Of a DNA stretch of 64,000 bases, positions 37,080 through 45,885 are shown one piece after another. The translations under genes and the position numbers were made by a program. The notes below the pieces were generated by a model that saw nothing but the letters and a program-made list of their open reading frames with translations, did not search any database and was not told the origin of the DNA. The first letter of the stretch is position 1; every line of letters begins with the position of its first letter. The DNA is from Streptomyces sp. LX-29 (lineage in GTDB: Bacteria; Actinomycetota; Actinomycetes; Streptomycetales; Streptomycetaceae), in assembly GCF_029541745.1 (NCBI RefSeq), contig NZ_CP089746.1, positions 3,410,001 through 3,474,000 of the forward strand. The letters run 5' to 3'.

Positions 37080-37328
37080 TCACCGCAGGCCGTAGGGCAA
37101 CAGCGCCATCTCCCGGGCGTTCTTGATGGCCCGGGCGATCTGCCGCTGCTGCTGCGCGGTCACCCGCGTGACCCGCCGACTGCGGATCTTCCCCCGGTCG
37201 GATATGAACTTCCGCAGCAGATCCGTGTCCTTGTAGTCGATATAGGTGACGCCGGCGGCGTCCAACGGGTTCGGCCGCGGCTTCAGATTTTTGCGATTCG
37301 CTCCGCGCTGCGCACCATTTCTTGGCAT
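37080..37328 (-). CDS. rpsR: Ribosomal protein S18 paralogue (zinc-free type)
   Basis: A small-subunit protein of 82 residues: [20 protein letters not shown], then [20 protein letters not shown] and [12 protein letters not shown]. It has no Cys, so it needs no zinc; zinc-containing S18 paralogues occur elsewhere in such genomes. It lies 84 bp after the COG0523 gene in the minus-strand run rpmG - rpmE - COG0523 - rpsR, so it is probably expressed under zinc limitation from the Zur box at 39033. Confidence 0.95.
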   Translation of the reverse strand: MPRNGAQRGANRKNLKPRPNPLDAAGVTYIDYKDTDLLRKFISDRGKIRSRRVTRVTAQQQRQIARAIKNAREMALLPYGLR

Positions 37329-37412
37329 GTGCGAGTCCTTTCTCTCAGTTTTTACGGGACATAAGGGGCTGCCCGGGAATTCGCGGCCCCTTGGGGCAAT
37401 CAGGAGAGCGAC

Positions 37413-38582
37413 TCAGGAGACCGGGTCGAGCAGCTGGTCGAAGGCCGCGGAGAGGCCGCGCCACGCCTCGGGGCCCGTCGCGTACTCCTCGTCCGTCAGC
37501 AGACAGGACTCCAGCAGCGACGCCAGCGCCTCGGCGTCCAGGCCGGGGGAGGTGAAGGTGAGGTGCTGGGCGCGATCGCCGTGCTCGGCGTCCCAGTCCA
37601 GGGCGGCGGCCACCCGACGGGTCGGCGGCACCATCTCCCACGCCGCCTCCGGCAGCGCGGCCAGCCACGGCCCCACGCTCTCCACACACAGCGCGCCGCC
37701 CGCCGCGTCCCAGGAGAGCAGCGTGTCCGGACGGTCGGCGAGCCAGAAGCGGCCCCGACTGCGCGCCGCCGCGCAGCTGAGGTCCTCCAGCGCCGCGTAC
37801 AGCCGGCCGGGGTGGAAGGGGCGGACGCGATGCCAGACGAAGGTGGTGACCCCGTCGGCGTCGGCGGCCTGCGGCAGCAGCGCGCAGGCCGGGTGCTGCC
37901 GGACCGCGGCCGCCTCCACGTCGAAGCCGGCGAGCGCCTCCCGGGCCAGGTCCGGGGAGTCCGGTGCCACCTGACGGGCCGTGGGGTGCAGCTGCGCGAG
38001 GAGCGCGCGGTCCGCGGCGTCCGCGGCCTCGTCGCCGTCGACGACGGCCAGCACCGACGGGTACTCCAACTGGCGGGCGAAGGTGTCCGCGACTGTGCGC
38101 TGATCGGTGGCCGCGGCCGCCAGCCCCACCTCGGCCAGGTCGTCCCCGCAGCCGAGGAACGGCAGCAGCAGCGCCGGGTCCACGGCGGTGAGCACGCCGC
38201 TCAGCCGCAGCCGCTCGCCGGCACAGGCGGCCACCACCTCGGCCATCGCCTGCGGCTCCACCGAGTCCCACAGCTCGACCACGGCCAGCCCGCTCGACCC
38301 GCCCGCGGCGAGCCGCTCCAGCTCGGGCATCAGGTCCTCGCGCAGCGCGCAGCAGGCGCAGTCGTTGACCAGCGGGACCTCGCCCTCGTCCAGCGTGCCC
38401 CGGCGGTCCCGGACGGTCCGGCGCACCGTGCCGTCCGCCGCCGAGGCCAGGTCGTGGTGGAGCGCGACGGCGCCGGGCACGGCGCCCAGCAGTCGGTCGA
38501 CGACCGCCTGTCGCGCGTCGGCGTGCAGTCCGGCCACCAACACCACGGGCAGGGCGTCGGGCAGCCGTCCCGGGCCGCTCAT
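37413..38582 (-). CDS. COG0523/CobW-family protein with degenerate P-loop
   Basis: A 389-residue relative of the CobW/ZNG metallochaperone GTPases. The CxCC metal-binding motif is intact ([12 protein letters not shown]) and so is the [18 protein letters not shown] core of the C-terminal domain. But the Walker A, normally GxxGxGKT, reads AGLHADARQ, without the phosphate-binding Lys, so GTP hydrolysis is doubtful. Comparable HADAR versions may exist in other streptomycetes; I cannot check. The ATG (38582) overlaps the rpmE stop (ATGA). Probable role: zinc handling under limitation. Confidence 0.9.
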   Translation of the reverse strand: MSGPGRLPDALPVVLVAGLHADARQAVVDRLLGAVPGAVALHHDLASAADGTVRRTVRDRRGTLDEGEVPLVNDCACCALREDLMPELERLAAGGSSGLAVVELWDSVEPQAMAEVVAACAGERLRLSGVLTAVDPALLLPFLGCGDDLAEVGLAAAATDQRTVADTFARQLEYPSVLAVVDGDEAADAADRALLAQLHPTARQVAPDSPDLAREALAGFDVEAAAVRQHPACALLPQAADADGVTTFVWHRVRPFHPGRLYAALEDLSCAAARSRGRFWLADRPDTLLSWDAAGGALCVESVGPWLAALPEAAWEMVPPTRRVAAALDWDAEHGDRAQHLTFTSPGLDAEALASLLESCLLTDEEYATGPEAWRGLSAAFDQLLDPVS

Positions 38583-38845
38583 CGGGCGGCTCCGCGGCTC
38601 CCGCGGCTCCCGTACCGGCGCTCGAACCGCTCGACGCGGCCGGCGGTGTCCAGCACCCGGGCGGTGCCGGTGTAGAAGGGGTGGCTCGCCGAGGAGATCT
38701 CGACGTCGATGACCGGGTAGGTGTTGCCGTCCTCCCACTCGATCGTCTTGTCGCTGGTGGCGGTCGAGCGGGTGAGGAAGGCGAAGTCGGCGGCCCGGTC
38801 ACGGAAGACGACGGGCCCGTACGGGGGGTGGATGCCGGGCTTCAT
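38579..38845 (-). CDS. rpmE2: Ribosomal protein L31 type B (zinc-free)
   Basis: An 88-residue L31[17 protein letters not shown], then [20 protein letters not shown] and [11 protein letters not shown]. It lacks the four Cys ligands of zinc L31 and would replace it under starvation, freeing zinc. Follows rpmG by 8 bp and is coupled to the COG0523 gene by 4-bp overlap. Confidence 0.95.
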   Translation of the reverse strand: MKPGIHPPYGPVVFRDRAADFAFLTRSTATSDKTIEWEDGNTYPVIDVEISSASHPFYTGTARVLDTAGRVERFERRYGSRGSRGAAR

Positions 38846-38853
38846 CGGGCTGC

Positions 38854-39018
38854 TCAGCGCTCCTCTCGGAAGGTCACGTGGCGGCCGGCCACCGGGTCGT
38901 ACTTGCGCAGCTCCATCCGGTCCGGGTCGTTCCGGCGGTTCTTGCGGGTGACGTACGTGTAGCCGGTGCCGGCGGTGGATCGGAGCTTGATCACGGGGCG
39001 TAGTTCGTTGCGGGCCAT
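38854..39018 (-). CDS. rpmG: Ribosomal protein L33 paralogue (zinc-free)
   Basis: A 54-residue L33: [54 protein letters not shown]. The CxxC pairs of zinc L33 are absent. The start ATG 39018 lies 15 bp from the Zur-like palindrome at 39033, so it is the first gene of the minus-strand unit. The longer ORF to 39222 runs over the divergent rpmB. Confidence 0.95.
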   Translation of the reverse strand: MARNELRPVIKLRSTAGTGYTYVTRKNRRNDPDRMELRKYDPVAGRHVTFREER

Positions 39019-39032
39019 ACGAGCTACTATAC

Positions 39033-39054
39033 AGAAATGGTTTCCATTTTCATT
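39033..39054. promoter_or_regulatory. Zur box in the rpmG/rpmB divergent promoter
   Basis: AGAAATGGTTTCCATTTTCATT holds the palindrome AAATGG-TTT-CCATTT, matching the AT-rich TGAAAATnnnnATTTTCA type of actinobacterial Zur sites (remembered, not checked). It sits 15 bp from the rpmG start and 31 bp from the rpmB start, so one repressor dimer pair could block both. Confidence 0.85.
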
Positions 39055-39084
39055 AAGCCCTCGAGCCCCGGGAGGCACTGACCC

Positions 39085-39321
39085 ATGTCCGCCCACTGCC
39101 AGCTCACCGGGCGCAAGCCCGGCTTCGGCAACTCCATCTCGCACTCCCACCGGCGCACCTCGCGCCGCTTCGACCCCAACATCCAGCGCAAGCGCTACTG
39201 GCTGCCGAGCGAGGGTCGACATGTGCGGCTCACCCTCAGCGCCAAGGGCATCAAGACCGTCGACACCATCGGCATCGAGGCCGCCGTGGCCCGGATCCGG
39301 GCCCGTGGGGAGCGCGTCTGA
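39085..39321 (+). CDS. rpmB: Ribosomal protein L28 paralogue (zinc-free)
   Basis: A 78-residue L28 ([20 protein letters not shown], then [17 protein letters not shown] and [17 protein letters not shown]). Only one of the zinc Cys remains. GGGAGG lies about nine nt before the ATG. The stop TGA and the rpsN ATG share a base (TGATG), so the two are co-translated. Confidence 0.95.
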   Translation: MSAHCQLTGRKPGFGNSISHSHRRTSRRFDPNIQRKRYWLPSEGRHVRLTLSAKGIKTVDTIGIEAAVARIRARGERV

Positions 39322-39626
39322 TGGCGAAGAAGAGCAAGATCGCGAAGAACGAGCAGCGGCGGCTCGTCGTCGCCCGCTACGCCGCGCGCCGCGCGGCCCT
39401 CAAGGTCGTCATCCGCGACCCGCGCACCCCGGACGCCGAACGCGACGCCGCGCGACGTGAGTTGAGCCGCCAGCCGCGCGACGCCAGCGCCACCCGCGTC
39501 CGCAACCGCGACAGCGTCGACGGCCGCCCGCGCGGCTACCTCCGCGCCTTCGGCCTCTCCCGTGTCAACCTCCGCGCACAGGCGCATGCCGGGTACCTGC
39601 CGGGAGTGCGCAAGTCCAGCTGGTGA
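39321..39626 (+). CDS. rpsN: Ribosomal protein S14 paralogue (zinc-free, long type)
   Basis: A 101-residue S14: [61 protein letters not shown]. The long form with no CxxC...CxxC zinc finger replaces the short zinc S14 under limitation. It ends the plus-strand rpmB-rpsN unit, followed by a strong hairpin at 39684. Confidence 0.95.
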   Translation: MAKKSKIAKNEQRRLVVARYAARRAALKVVIRDPRTPDAERDAARRELSRQPRDASATRVRNRDSVDGRPRGYLRAFGLSRVNLRAQAHAGYLPGVRKSSW

Positions 39627-39683
39627 GCGCGCGGTGATCCGGTGACCGGGTGAGCCGCGCGGGCCGGTACCGAACGCCGGACG

Positions 39684-39721
39684 CCGCGCCCCGGCCTCGC
39701 GGCGGCGAGGCCGGGGCGCGG
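39684..39721 (+). terminator. 17-bp hairpin terminator of rpmB-rpsN
   Basis: CCGCGCCCCGGCCTCGC and its exact complement flank the loop GGCG, 58 nt past the rpsN stop. Two copies of CACCGCGCGGTGTGG follow at 39736-39781. Confidence 0.88.
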
Positions 39722-39885
39722 CGACCGCACCGCGCTCCACCGCGCGGTGTGGACCCGGGGGTTCACACCGCGCGGTGTGGACCGGGCCCGGGGGCGGTCA
39801 CGCGCCGCCCCCGCCCGCGCGGACGCGTCACGTCACCGTCAGGGCCGCCGTCGGGTGGAGCCGGAAGGCCCGGATCGCCGGGTAG

Positions 39886-40152
39886 AGGCCGGCTCCGGGC
39901 GGCACCATCGAGGTCGCCGACCGGCCGGGCGGCGGCGCGCTGTTCACGCTGCGGCTGCCGCGCCGGCGCTCGGCGGACGTACGGGACCCGGAGGAGGACG
40001 CATGGGGCGTGGCGGACGTACGGAGTCCGAAGGACGTACGGGGCGCGGAGAGCGTGCGGGCACGGGGAGCGCACGGGACGCGGGGAGCGTACGGGGCGTG
40101 GGGGAGGGCTCATGAGGCGCCGCCGGGGCCTGCGGGCCGGGGTGCTGGCTGA
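39886..40152 (+). pseudogene. Sensor histidine kinase C-terminal remnant
   Basis: In one frame the DNA encodes GGTIEVADRPGGGALFTLRL and PRRRSAD, the conserved final strands of a histidine kinase ATPase domain (after the G2 box). Immediately upstream the frame has a TAG (39883-39885), and I find no N-, G1- or dimerisation box in the 250 bp before. After PRRR it continues as an uncharacteristic Arg/Gly-rich tail with TACGGGGCG-like repeats to a TGA at 40150. It appears to be a deleted kinase gene of which only the 3' end survives. Confidence 0.55.
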
Positions 40153-40628
40153 CGGGGTGGTTGCTGACCGGGTGCGCCCTCGCCGGGTGCGGGGTCCAGC
40201 CGACAGGCGTGGTGGACGCCGGTGAGCCGGCGGGCGGCCTCGGCCGGGGCCTGCGGCTGTACTTCGCCTCGGATGACGGGCTGCGGAGCGTCTCCCGCCC
40301 GGAGCGGCGCGTCGACTCGCTGAACGGCGCGCTCAAGCTGCTGGCCGCCGGGCCCACCGCGGACGAGCGCGCCGCCGGGCTGACCATGCTCGTCGAGCCC
40401 CTGGGGACGTTCGACGCGACCGGCGACGCCGGGAACCGGCTGACCATGCGGCTGTCCGAAGAGGTGGTGCCCCAGCCCGACCTGGCCACCGGGCAGCTGG
40501 TCTGCACGCCGGCCCGCGCCCAGTCGCCGCTGCACGGCAGCCGGCCCGACCGGGTGCAGGTCACGCTGGTCAACGGCGCGGGCCGGCGGGCGGGGCCGTA
40601 CCGCTGCTCGCAGTTCCTGACGCGCTGA
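40112..40628 (+). pseudogene. GerMN-like lipoprotein with frameshift in the signal peptide
   Basis: The mature part (frame of 40161) is well conserved in character: RLYFASDDGLRSVSRPERRV, DSLNGALKLLAAGPTADERA, then RLSEEVVPQPDLATGQLVC. The GerMN-type dDaLnaALk.LLaGPt pattern and a lipobox LAGC support a lipoprotein. The expected basic start MRRRRGLRAG is in another frame from ATG 40112; reading shifts at the G4 run 40139-40142, where skipping one base gives AG-CWLTGWLLTGCALAGC. So one extra G (mutation or sequence error) breaks it. A TTG at 40161 gives only a truncated signal peptide. Such lipoproteins often follow sensor kinase genes, matching the remnant upstream. Confidence 0.6.
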
Positions 40629-40636
40629 GCGGCACG

Positions 40637-41923
40637 TCACGCGCCGAGCATCACGTTCACGTCCTCATGGCCGTGCTGGTTGCCGCCCTCGCGGCCGTGT
40701 TCGTGGCCGTGCTCGTGGTCGCAGGCGTCGTCCACCCCGTAGGTGTCCCAGGCGGGGAAGGGGTCGGGCCCCGGGGCGTCGCCGCCATGGGTCAGCAGGC
40801 AGGCGTCGAGCGCCGCGTGCAGGGCGTCGGGGCGCAGGTCGGTGCCGATGAAGACCAGTTCCTGGCCACGGGCGTCCCCGGAGGCGCGGACCCCGGAGGG
40901 CTCGAAGCGGGCGACGGCCCCCGCCTGCGACCACAGGCCCGTCACGCGCGGGCGCGAGGCGAGCCAGAAGAAGCCCTTGGAGCGCAGGACGCGGCCGTAC
41001 CGGCCGCTGTCCAGGCCGTTGGTGACGAAGTCCCACAGGCGTACCGGGTGGAACGGGCGCTCCGCGCGGTAGACGGTGGAGGAGACTCCGTACTCCTCGG
41101 TCTCCGGGACATGGTCGCCGTTGAGCTCCCGCACCCAGCCCGGTGCCTCCTGGGCGCGTTCCAGGTCGAACAGGCCGGTGCCGAGGATGTCGGACGGGGC
41201 GATCCGGCCGTGCCGCGCGGGCACGATCCGGGCCGCCGGGTTGAGCCGGCTCAGCACGGCCTGGAGTCGCTCGCCCTCGGCCGCGTCGACCAGGTCGAGC
41301 TTGTTGAGGACGATGACGTCGGCGAACTCGACCTGGTCCATGAGCAGGTCGCTGACGGTGCGCTGGTCGTCCTCGTACTGGTCCAGGCCGCGCTCGACCA
41401 GCTCGTCGCCACCGGCCAGCTCGCGCCCGAAGCCGGCCGCGTCCACGACGGTGACCATGGTGTCCAGCCGGGCCACGTCGCCCAGGGTCGCTCCGTCGTC
41501 GCGCGGGAAGGCGAAGGTCGCGGCGACGGGCATCGGCTCGGAGATGCCGCTGGACTCGATGAGGAGGTAGTCGAAGCGGCCCGCGCGGGCCAGCCGGTCG
41601 ACCTCCTCCAGCAGGTCGTCGCGGAGGGTGCAGCAGATGCACCCGTTGGTCAGCTCCACCAGCCGCTCCTCGGTGCGGGACAGGGCCGCGGAGCCGCCGC
41701 GGACGAGCGCGGCGTCGATGTTGACCTCGCTCATGTCGTTGACGATCACCGCCACCCGCAGTCCTTCGCGGTTGCCGAGGACGTGGTTGAGGAGCGTGGT
41801 CTTACCGGCGCCGAGGAACCCGGAGAGCACGGTGACCGGGAGGCGGCGCGGGGCACCGTCACGGGGCTGGCCCGGAAGTTGGTCCGGGTGCTGCGCCGGG
41901 TGCCGGTCCAGGAGCTCGTCCAT
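40637..41923 (-). CDS. COG0523/CobW-family GTPase with His-rich C-terminus
   Basis: A 428-residue GTP-dependent metallochaperone-type protein. Intact Walker A ([14 protein letters not shown]), CxCC motif ([12 protein letters not shown]), Walker [16 protein letters not shown] for guanine, and the C-terminal [10 protein letters not shown] and [11 protein letters not shown] blocks. The tail [19 protein letters not shown] would bind zinc. Start ATG 41923, 8 bp after rpmF. Contrast the P-loop-less paralogue at 37413. Under Zur control it probably moves zinc to essential clients. Confidence 0.94.
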   Translation of the reverse strand: MDELLDRHPAQHPDQLPGQPRDGAPRRLPVTVLSGFLGAGKTTLLNHVLGNREGLRVAVIVNDMSEVNIDAALVRGGSAALSRTEERLVELTNGCICCTLRDDLLEEVDRLARAGRFDYLLIESSGISEPMPVAATFAFPRDDGATLGDVARLDTMVTVVDAAGFGRELAGGDELVERGLDQYEDDQRTVSDLLMDQVEFADVIVLNKLDLVDAAEGERLQAVLSRLNPAARIVPARHGRIAPSDILGTGLFDLERAQEAPGWVRELNGDHVPETEEYGVSSTVYRAERPFHPVRLWDFVTNGLDSGRYGRVLRSKGFFWLASRPRVTGLWSQAGAVARFEPSGVRASGDARGQELVFIGTDLRPDALHAALDACLLTHGGDAPGPDPFPAWDTYGVDDACDHEHGHEHGREGGNQHGHEDVNVMLGA

Positions 41924-41931
41924 GGGGTGCG

Positions 41932-42102
41932 TCAGTCCTCGGGGCGGAGCAGGCCGCGCTCGTAGGCGCGCACCAGGTGCTGCGGGACCCGGACCGCGCG
42001 GCCGTCGACGGTGATGGTCACCAGGGCGGGCGGGGCGGCCTTCCACTGGGCGCGGCGGTGGCGGGTGTTGCTGCGCGACATCTTGCGCTTGGGGACTGCC
42101 AT
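41932..42102 (-). CDS. rpmF: Ribosomal protein L32 paralogue (zinc-free)
   Basis: A 56-residue L32: [25 protein letters not shown] core, then [19 protein letters not shown]. The Cys ligands of zinc L32 are missing. It opens the rpmF - CobW unit; the start is 111 bp from the Zur-like palindrome at 42213. The ORF extends to 42207 but the L32 N-terminus fixes ATG 42102. Confidence 0.94.
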   Translation of the reverse strand: MAVPKRKMSRSNTRHRRAQWKAAPPALVTITVDGRAVRVPQHLVRAYERGLLRPED

Positions 42103-42212
42103 GGGCTGGCCTCTCCGGTCGGGGCGGGCGCTGGGTCGTCCCGGAGGACGGGTGTCCTGGGGGACGTGCCGCCGTGAGGACGAGGTGTCTTGGGGGACGG
42201 GTGGCACGCTAT

Positions 42213-42234
42213 ATGAAAATGGTTCCCATTTCTA
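42213..42234. promoter_or_regulatory. Second Zur-like box
   Basis: ATGAAAATGGTTCCCATTTC contains AAATGG-TTC-CCATTT, sharing the arms of the box at 39033. It sits between the divergent rpmF (start 42102) and polymerase-like gene (start 42281). Control of rpmF is likely; the polymerase gene is not a known zinc gene. Confidence 0.8.
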
Positions 42235-42280
42235 CTCGGCTGGTGAGCCGTTGTCAGACCCCCCTGCCAGACTGTGATCC

Positions 42281-44005
42281 GTGAGGTGGGCGGTGGTGGA
42301 GACGGACGACGGGGGTGTTCGTCTCTGCCCGCTCGACGGGGCCGGGCGGCCCGCGGGGCCGGTGGTCGCGACGACCGACGGCATCGTGCGGGCCGTCCGC
42401 TCCCGGCCTGAGGTCGACCGGTGGGTGTGGCGGTCGACGGCCGCCGTGTATCCCCGGCTGCTGGCCGCGGGGATCCGGGTGGATCGCTGCTACGACGTCG
42501 AGATGGCCGAAACCTTGCTGCTGGGCCACGAGGGACGGTCGGGGCGCCCGCGCTCGCTGGCCGCCGCCTGGGCCCGGCTGCGCGGGCTGCCGGTCCCCGA
42601 GGACCCGCCGGTGCGCGCGGCGGACACCCAGCCCTCGCTCTTCGAGCCGGGCCCGGCGCCGCTGCCGCCGGGCGCCGACCCGTTGGAGACGCTGCTGGAG
42701 GTGTACGCGGACCAGCTGACCCGCGCGGAGGCGGCGGCCCACCCCGAGCGGATGCGGCTGCTGATCGCCGCCGAGTCGGCCGGCACTCTGATCGCGGCCG
42801 AGCTGGGCCGGGCGGGGGTGCCCTGGCGGGCCGATGTGCACCGGGCGCTGCTGGACGAGCTGCTCGGCGAGCGCTATCCGGGTGGCCTGGAGCCGCAGCG
42901 GCTGGCCGAGCTGGCGGAGGAGGTGTCGCGCGCCTTCGGCGACGGGGTGCGGGTCCGCCCCGATCTGCCGGCCGAGGTGATCAGGGCGTTCGCGCGGGAC
43001 GGCATCGCGCTGTCCTCCACCCGCGCCTGGGAGCTCCAGGAGATCGACCACCCGGCGGTCGAGCCGCTCCTTGCGTACAAGAAGCTGTACCGGCTGCACA
43101 CGGCGCACGGCTGGTCCTGGCTCCAGTCCTGGGTGCGCGAGGGCCGCTTCCGGCCCACCTATCTGCCGGGCGGCACCGTCTCCGGCCGCTGGACCACCCA
43201 CGGCGGCGGGGCGTTGCAGATCCCCCGGGTGGTGCGGCGGGCGGTGGTCGCGGACCCCGGCTGGCGGCTGGTGGTCGCCGACGCCGACCAGTTGGAGCCC
43301 CGGGTGCTGGCCGCGATCTCGCGCGACCCGGGCCTGATGAACGTCGCGGGCAGCGAGCGCGATCTGTACGCGCGGCTGTCCGAGTCCGCCTTCTCCGGCG
43401 ACCGCGACCAGGCGAAGCTGGCGCTGCTGGGCGCCATCTACGGGCAGACCTCGGGCGACGGGCTCAAGCACCTGGCCGCGCTGCGGCGCCGCTTCCCGGC
43501 CGCGGTCGCCTATGTGGACGACGCGGCGCGGGCGGGCGAGGAGGGCCGGCTGGTGCGCACCTGGCTGGGCCGCACCTGCCCGCCCGCCGCCGCGGCCTCC
43601 GACGACCCGCCCGAGGAGGCCGGGCTGCCGCCGAGCGAGGACGCGTCGGAGTCGCCGGAGGACGGGGGCTCCGGCGGGTACGGCTGGCCACGCCGCGGCG
43701 CGGGGGCACGGGCCCGTGGACGGTTCACCCGGAACTTCGTCGTCCAGGGCAGCGCCGCGGACTGGGCGCTGCTGATGCTGGCCGCCCTCCGCCAGTCGCT
43801 CACCGCCGCCGGTCTCCGCGCGGAGCTCGTCTTCTTCCAGCACGACGAGGTGATCGTGCACTGCCCGGCGGAGGAGGTACCGCGGGTCGAGGAGGCGATC
43901 CGGGCGGCCGGCGACCGCGCGGGGAGCATCGCCTTCGGCGCGACACCGGTGCGATTCCCGTTCACGATCGCGGCGGTGGAGAGCTACGCGGACGCGAAGG
44001 GCTGA
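42281..44005 (+). CDS. Bifunctional 3'-5' exonuclease/DNA polymerase I-like protein
   Basis: A 574-residue family-A polymerase-type protein without the 5' nuclease. The region before ~250 has a degenerate DnaQ-like exonuclease (YDVEMAETLLLGHEG). The palm/fingers follow: SGRWTTHGGGALQIPR (motif 2), VVADADQLEPRVLA (motif A, DxSQxE-type with Ala-Asp), the fingers helix with KLALLGAIYGQTSG (motif B), and FFQHDEVIVHC (motif C, HDE). Starts at GTG 42281 with no clear ribosome-binding site, perhaps leaderless. An actinobacterial-specific paralogue of PolA; its role is unclear. Confidence 0.9.
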   Translation: MRWAVVETDDGGVRLCPLDGAGRPAGPVVATTDGIVRAVRSRPEVDRWVWRSTAAVYPRLLAAGIRVDRCYDVEMAETLLLGHEGRSGRPRSLAAAWARLRGLPVPEDPPVRAADTQPSLFEPGPAPLPPGADPLETLLEVYADQLTRAEAAAHPERMRLLIAAESAGTLIAAELGRAGVPWRADVHRALLDELLGERYPGGLEPQRLAELAEEVSRAFGDGVRVRPDLPAEVIRAFARDGIALSSTRAWELQEIDHPAVEPLLAYKKLYRLHTAHGWSWLQSWVREGRFRPTYLPGGTVSGRWTTHGGGALQIPRVVRRAVVADPGWRLVVADADQLEPRVLAAISRDPGLMNVAGSERDLYARLSESAFSGDRDQAKLALLGAIYGQTSGDGLKHLAALRRRFPAAVAYVDDAARAGEEGRLVRTWLGRTCPPAAAASDDPPEEAGLPPSEDASESPEDGGSGGYGWPRRGAGARARGRFTRNFVVQGSAADWALLMLAALRQSLTAAGLRAELVFFQHDEVIVHCPAEEVPRVEEAIRAAGDRAGSIAFGATPVRFPFTIAAVESYADAKG

Positions 44006-44178
44006 CGGCGAGATCGGGTAAGGCGGGGTCCGGCGAGACGGAGGTCGAGCGGACGAGATCGGCCGAGGCGAGGCCCGGCGGGGCAAGGTCGGGCGGGGCC
44101 CGGCGGGGCAAAGGTCAGGCGAGGTCCGGCGGGGCAAGGTCAGGCGAGGTCAGGGAAGGCGAGGGCCGGAAGAGCACG

Positions 44179-44952
44179 GTGAACCGCACGGAACGGCTGT
44201 ACGCGATCGTCGAGGAGCTGCGCGCCGCCTCGCCCCGCCCGCTGAGCGCCCGCCGGCTCGCGGACCGCTTCGAGGTGAGCGTCCGCACCGTCGAGCGGGA
44301 TCTGGCCGCGCTGCGGCAGGCCGGAGTGCCGCTGTACGCCGAGCCCGGCCGGACCGGCGGCCACGCCCTGGACCGGACGCACACCCTGCCCCCGCTCACC
44401 ATCACCCCGGTCGAGGCGACCGCGCTGGCGGCGGGGCTCCACGCGCTGGAGGGCACGCCCTTCGCGGAGGCCGCGCGCACGGCCCTGCGCAAGGTGGTGG
44501 CCGTGCTGCCCGCCCGCGAGCGCGAGGCCGTCGCCGCCTGCGCCGCCCGGGTCCAGCTCGTCGCGCCCGCGACCGGGCTCGCCCCCGTCGCCGTACCCCG
44601 GCTGCTCCAGGAGGCGCTGACGCACCGCCGGGTGCTGCACCTGACCTACGCCGACCGGCACGGCCGGCCCACCGACCGCGACGTGGAGCCGCTCGGCTAT
44701 CTGCGCGGGGCTCCCGACGGCCGCGAAGCGGAGCCGGGGCGGGCCGCGCACTGGTATCTGATCGCCTGGTGCCGGTTGCGCGGCGCGGTGCGGGGCTTCC
44801 GGCTCGACCGGATACGCGAGGTGACGGCGGTGGACGAGGTGGCGCCCGAGCGCGGGATCGATCTGGCCGGCATCGACGCGCTGGGTCACCGGCTGACCGG
44901 GCTGCCCGAGCTCACGCCTTCGGCCCACCCCGTGGGGCCCACCGCCTCGTAG
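44179..44952 (+). CDS. WYL-domain transcriptional regulator
   Basis: A 257-residue regulator. N-terminal HTH (ERLYAIVEELRAASPRPLSA, RRLADRFEVSVRTVERDLAA) then a WYL domain with YADRHGRPTDRDVEPLGYL, HWYLIAWCRLRGAVRGFRLD and RIREVTAV. Such proteins bind nucleotide-type or other ligands and regulate DNA-damage or defence genes. The GTG at 44179 starts the conserved N-terminus VNRTERLYAI; the larger ORF that encloses it is a read-through of an out-of-frame stretch. Short GGCAAGGTC(A/G)GGCG repeats lie in the 173-bp gap upstream. Confidence 0.9.
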   Translation: MNRTERLYAIVEELRAASPRPLSARRLADRFEVSVRTVERDLAALRQAGVPLYAEPGRTGGHALDRTHTLPPLTITPVEATALAAGLHALEGTPFAEAARTALRKVVAVLPAREREAVAACAARVQLVAPATGLAPVAVPRLLQEALTHRRVLHLTYADRHGRPTDRDVEPLGYLRGAPDGREAEPGRAAHWYLIAWCRLRGAVRGFRLDRIREVTAVDEVAPERGIDLAGIDALGHRLTGLPELTPSAHPVGPTAS

Positions 44953-45097
44953 GCCCCCCGCCGCGCCGGGCCGCCGCCCACCGCGGCCGCCTACCGCGCC
45001 GCCCACCGCCGCCCCGGGCCGCCACCACGCCGCCCAATACCGCGCTCCGCGCCGCCCACCGCCTCGTAGGACCACCGCCGCGCCGGGCCGCCGCCCA
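44938..45097. repeat. 43-bp direct repeat copying the 3' end of the WYL gene
   Basis: The 43 bp at 44938-44980, which begin in the final codons and TAG of the WYL gene, are repeated at 45055-45097 with two mismatches (period 117 bp). They read CCCACCGCCTCGTAGG and CGCCGCGCCGGGCCGCCGCC. The gap to 45297 otherwise contains only CCGCCCACCGC-type simple sequence and no gene. Confidence 0.8.
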
Positions 45098-45296
45098 CAC
45101 CGCCCTCCGCGTGGCCGACGCCTCCGTGACACCCGGGGGGAGCTGCCGCCTCCGTGACCCGCGCGGAGCCCACCGGCCGACCCTGACGCGCCGCGTACGC
45201 GCCGGGAACACCGACAGGAAACACCGACAGGACGGTGTCGCCGACGCCCACAACACTGGCGCTCGCACGCGTCACCAGCGAGAAAGGCACGAGTAC

Positions 45297-45728
45297 ATGA
45301 ACGTGGGACACCGGCTGTTCGAGGACTGGACCGCGATGTGGAACGGCGAACTGTCCCTCGCCGACCGCATCCTCGCCCCCGGCTTCCGCGTCTGGTTCGG
45401 CAACACCCTCGGTGGCGCCGACACCGACGCCTGCCGGGGCCCGGGGTTCGTCCGGTTCGTCGCCGCGCACCGCGAGGCGCGCCCGGGCATCCGGTACGTG
45501 CTGGAGGGGGACCCGATCGGCGGCGTGGAGGCGGGCCCGGCGGGCGGGACGGACAGCGGCGGCACCGGTCGGGTCGCCTGCCGCTGGTACGCGACGCGTC
45601 CCGGCGCCACGACGGTCAGCGGGATCGACATCCTCGCCTTCTCCGACGGCCGGATCGAGCAGGCGTGGTCGCTCTCCGGAGACCGCGCGTTCGCGACCGT
45701 GGAGCTCCGGGAGTCCGTGACACCCTGA
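45297..45728 (+). CDS. SnoaL-like (NTF2 fold) protein
   Basis: A 143-residue NTF2-fold protein: LFEDWTAMWNGELSLADRIL, GPGFVRFVAAHREARPGIRY, then IDILAFSDGRIEQAWSL, a strand typical of SnoaL-like cyclases. ATG 45297 has GAAAGG about 9 nt upstream. Function unknown. Confidence 0.85.
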   Translation: MNVGHRLFEDWTAMWNGELSLADRILAPGFRVWFGNTLGGADTDACRGPGFVRFVAAHREARPGIRYVLEGDPIGGVEAGPAGGTDSGGTGRVACRWYATRPGATTVSGIDILAFSDGRIEQAWSLSGDRAFATVELRESVTP

Positions 45729-45885
45729 CCGCGCCCGGACCGCGCCCACCTCCCCCTCTGATGGCGCATCGACTGACGAACCCTCACCCGGGCAGCGCAC
45801 CAGCACGCGCCGCCGGCCGACGGGGCCCGCACGATGGCCACTAGGGAGCAAGAACCGCAGGAGGAGACAAAGGGGAGCACGGACC

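Noticed and set aside
42421..44952. 843-codon plus-strand ORF spanning the polymerase-like gene
   Set aside because: Out of frame with the polymerase for most of its length; only the last 257 codons (the WYL regulator) are real.
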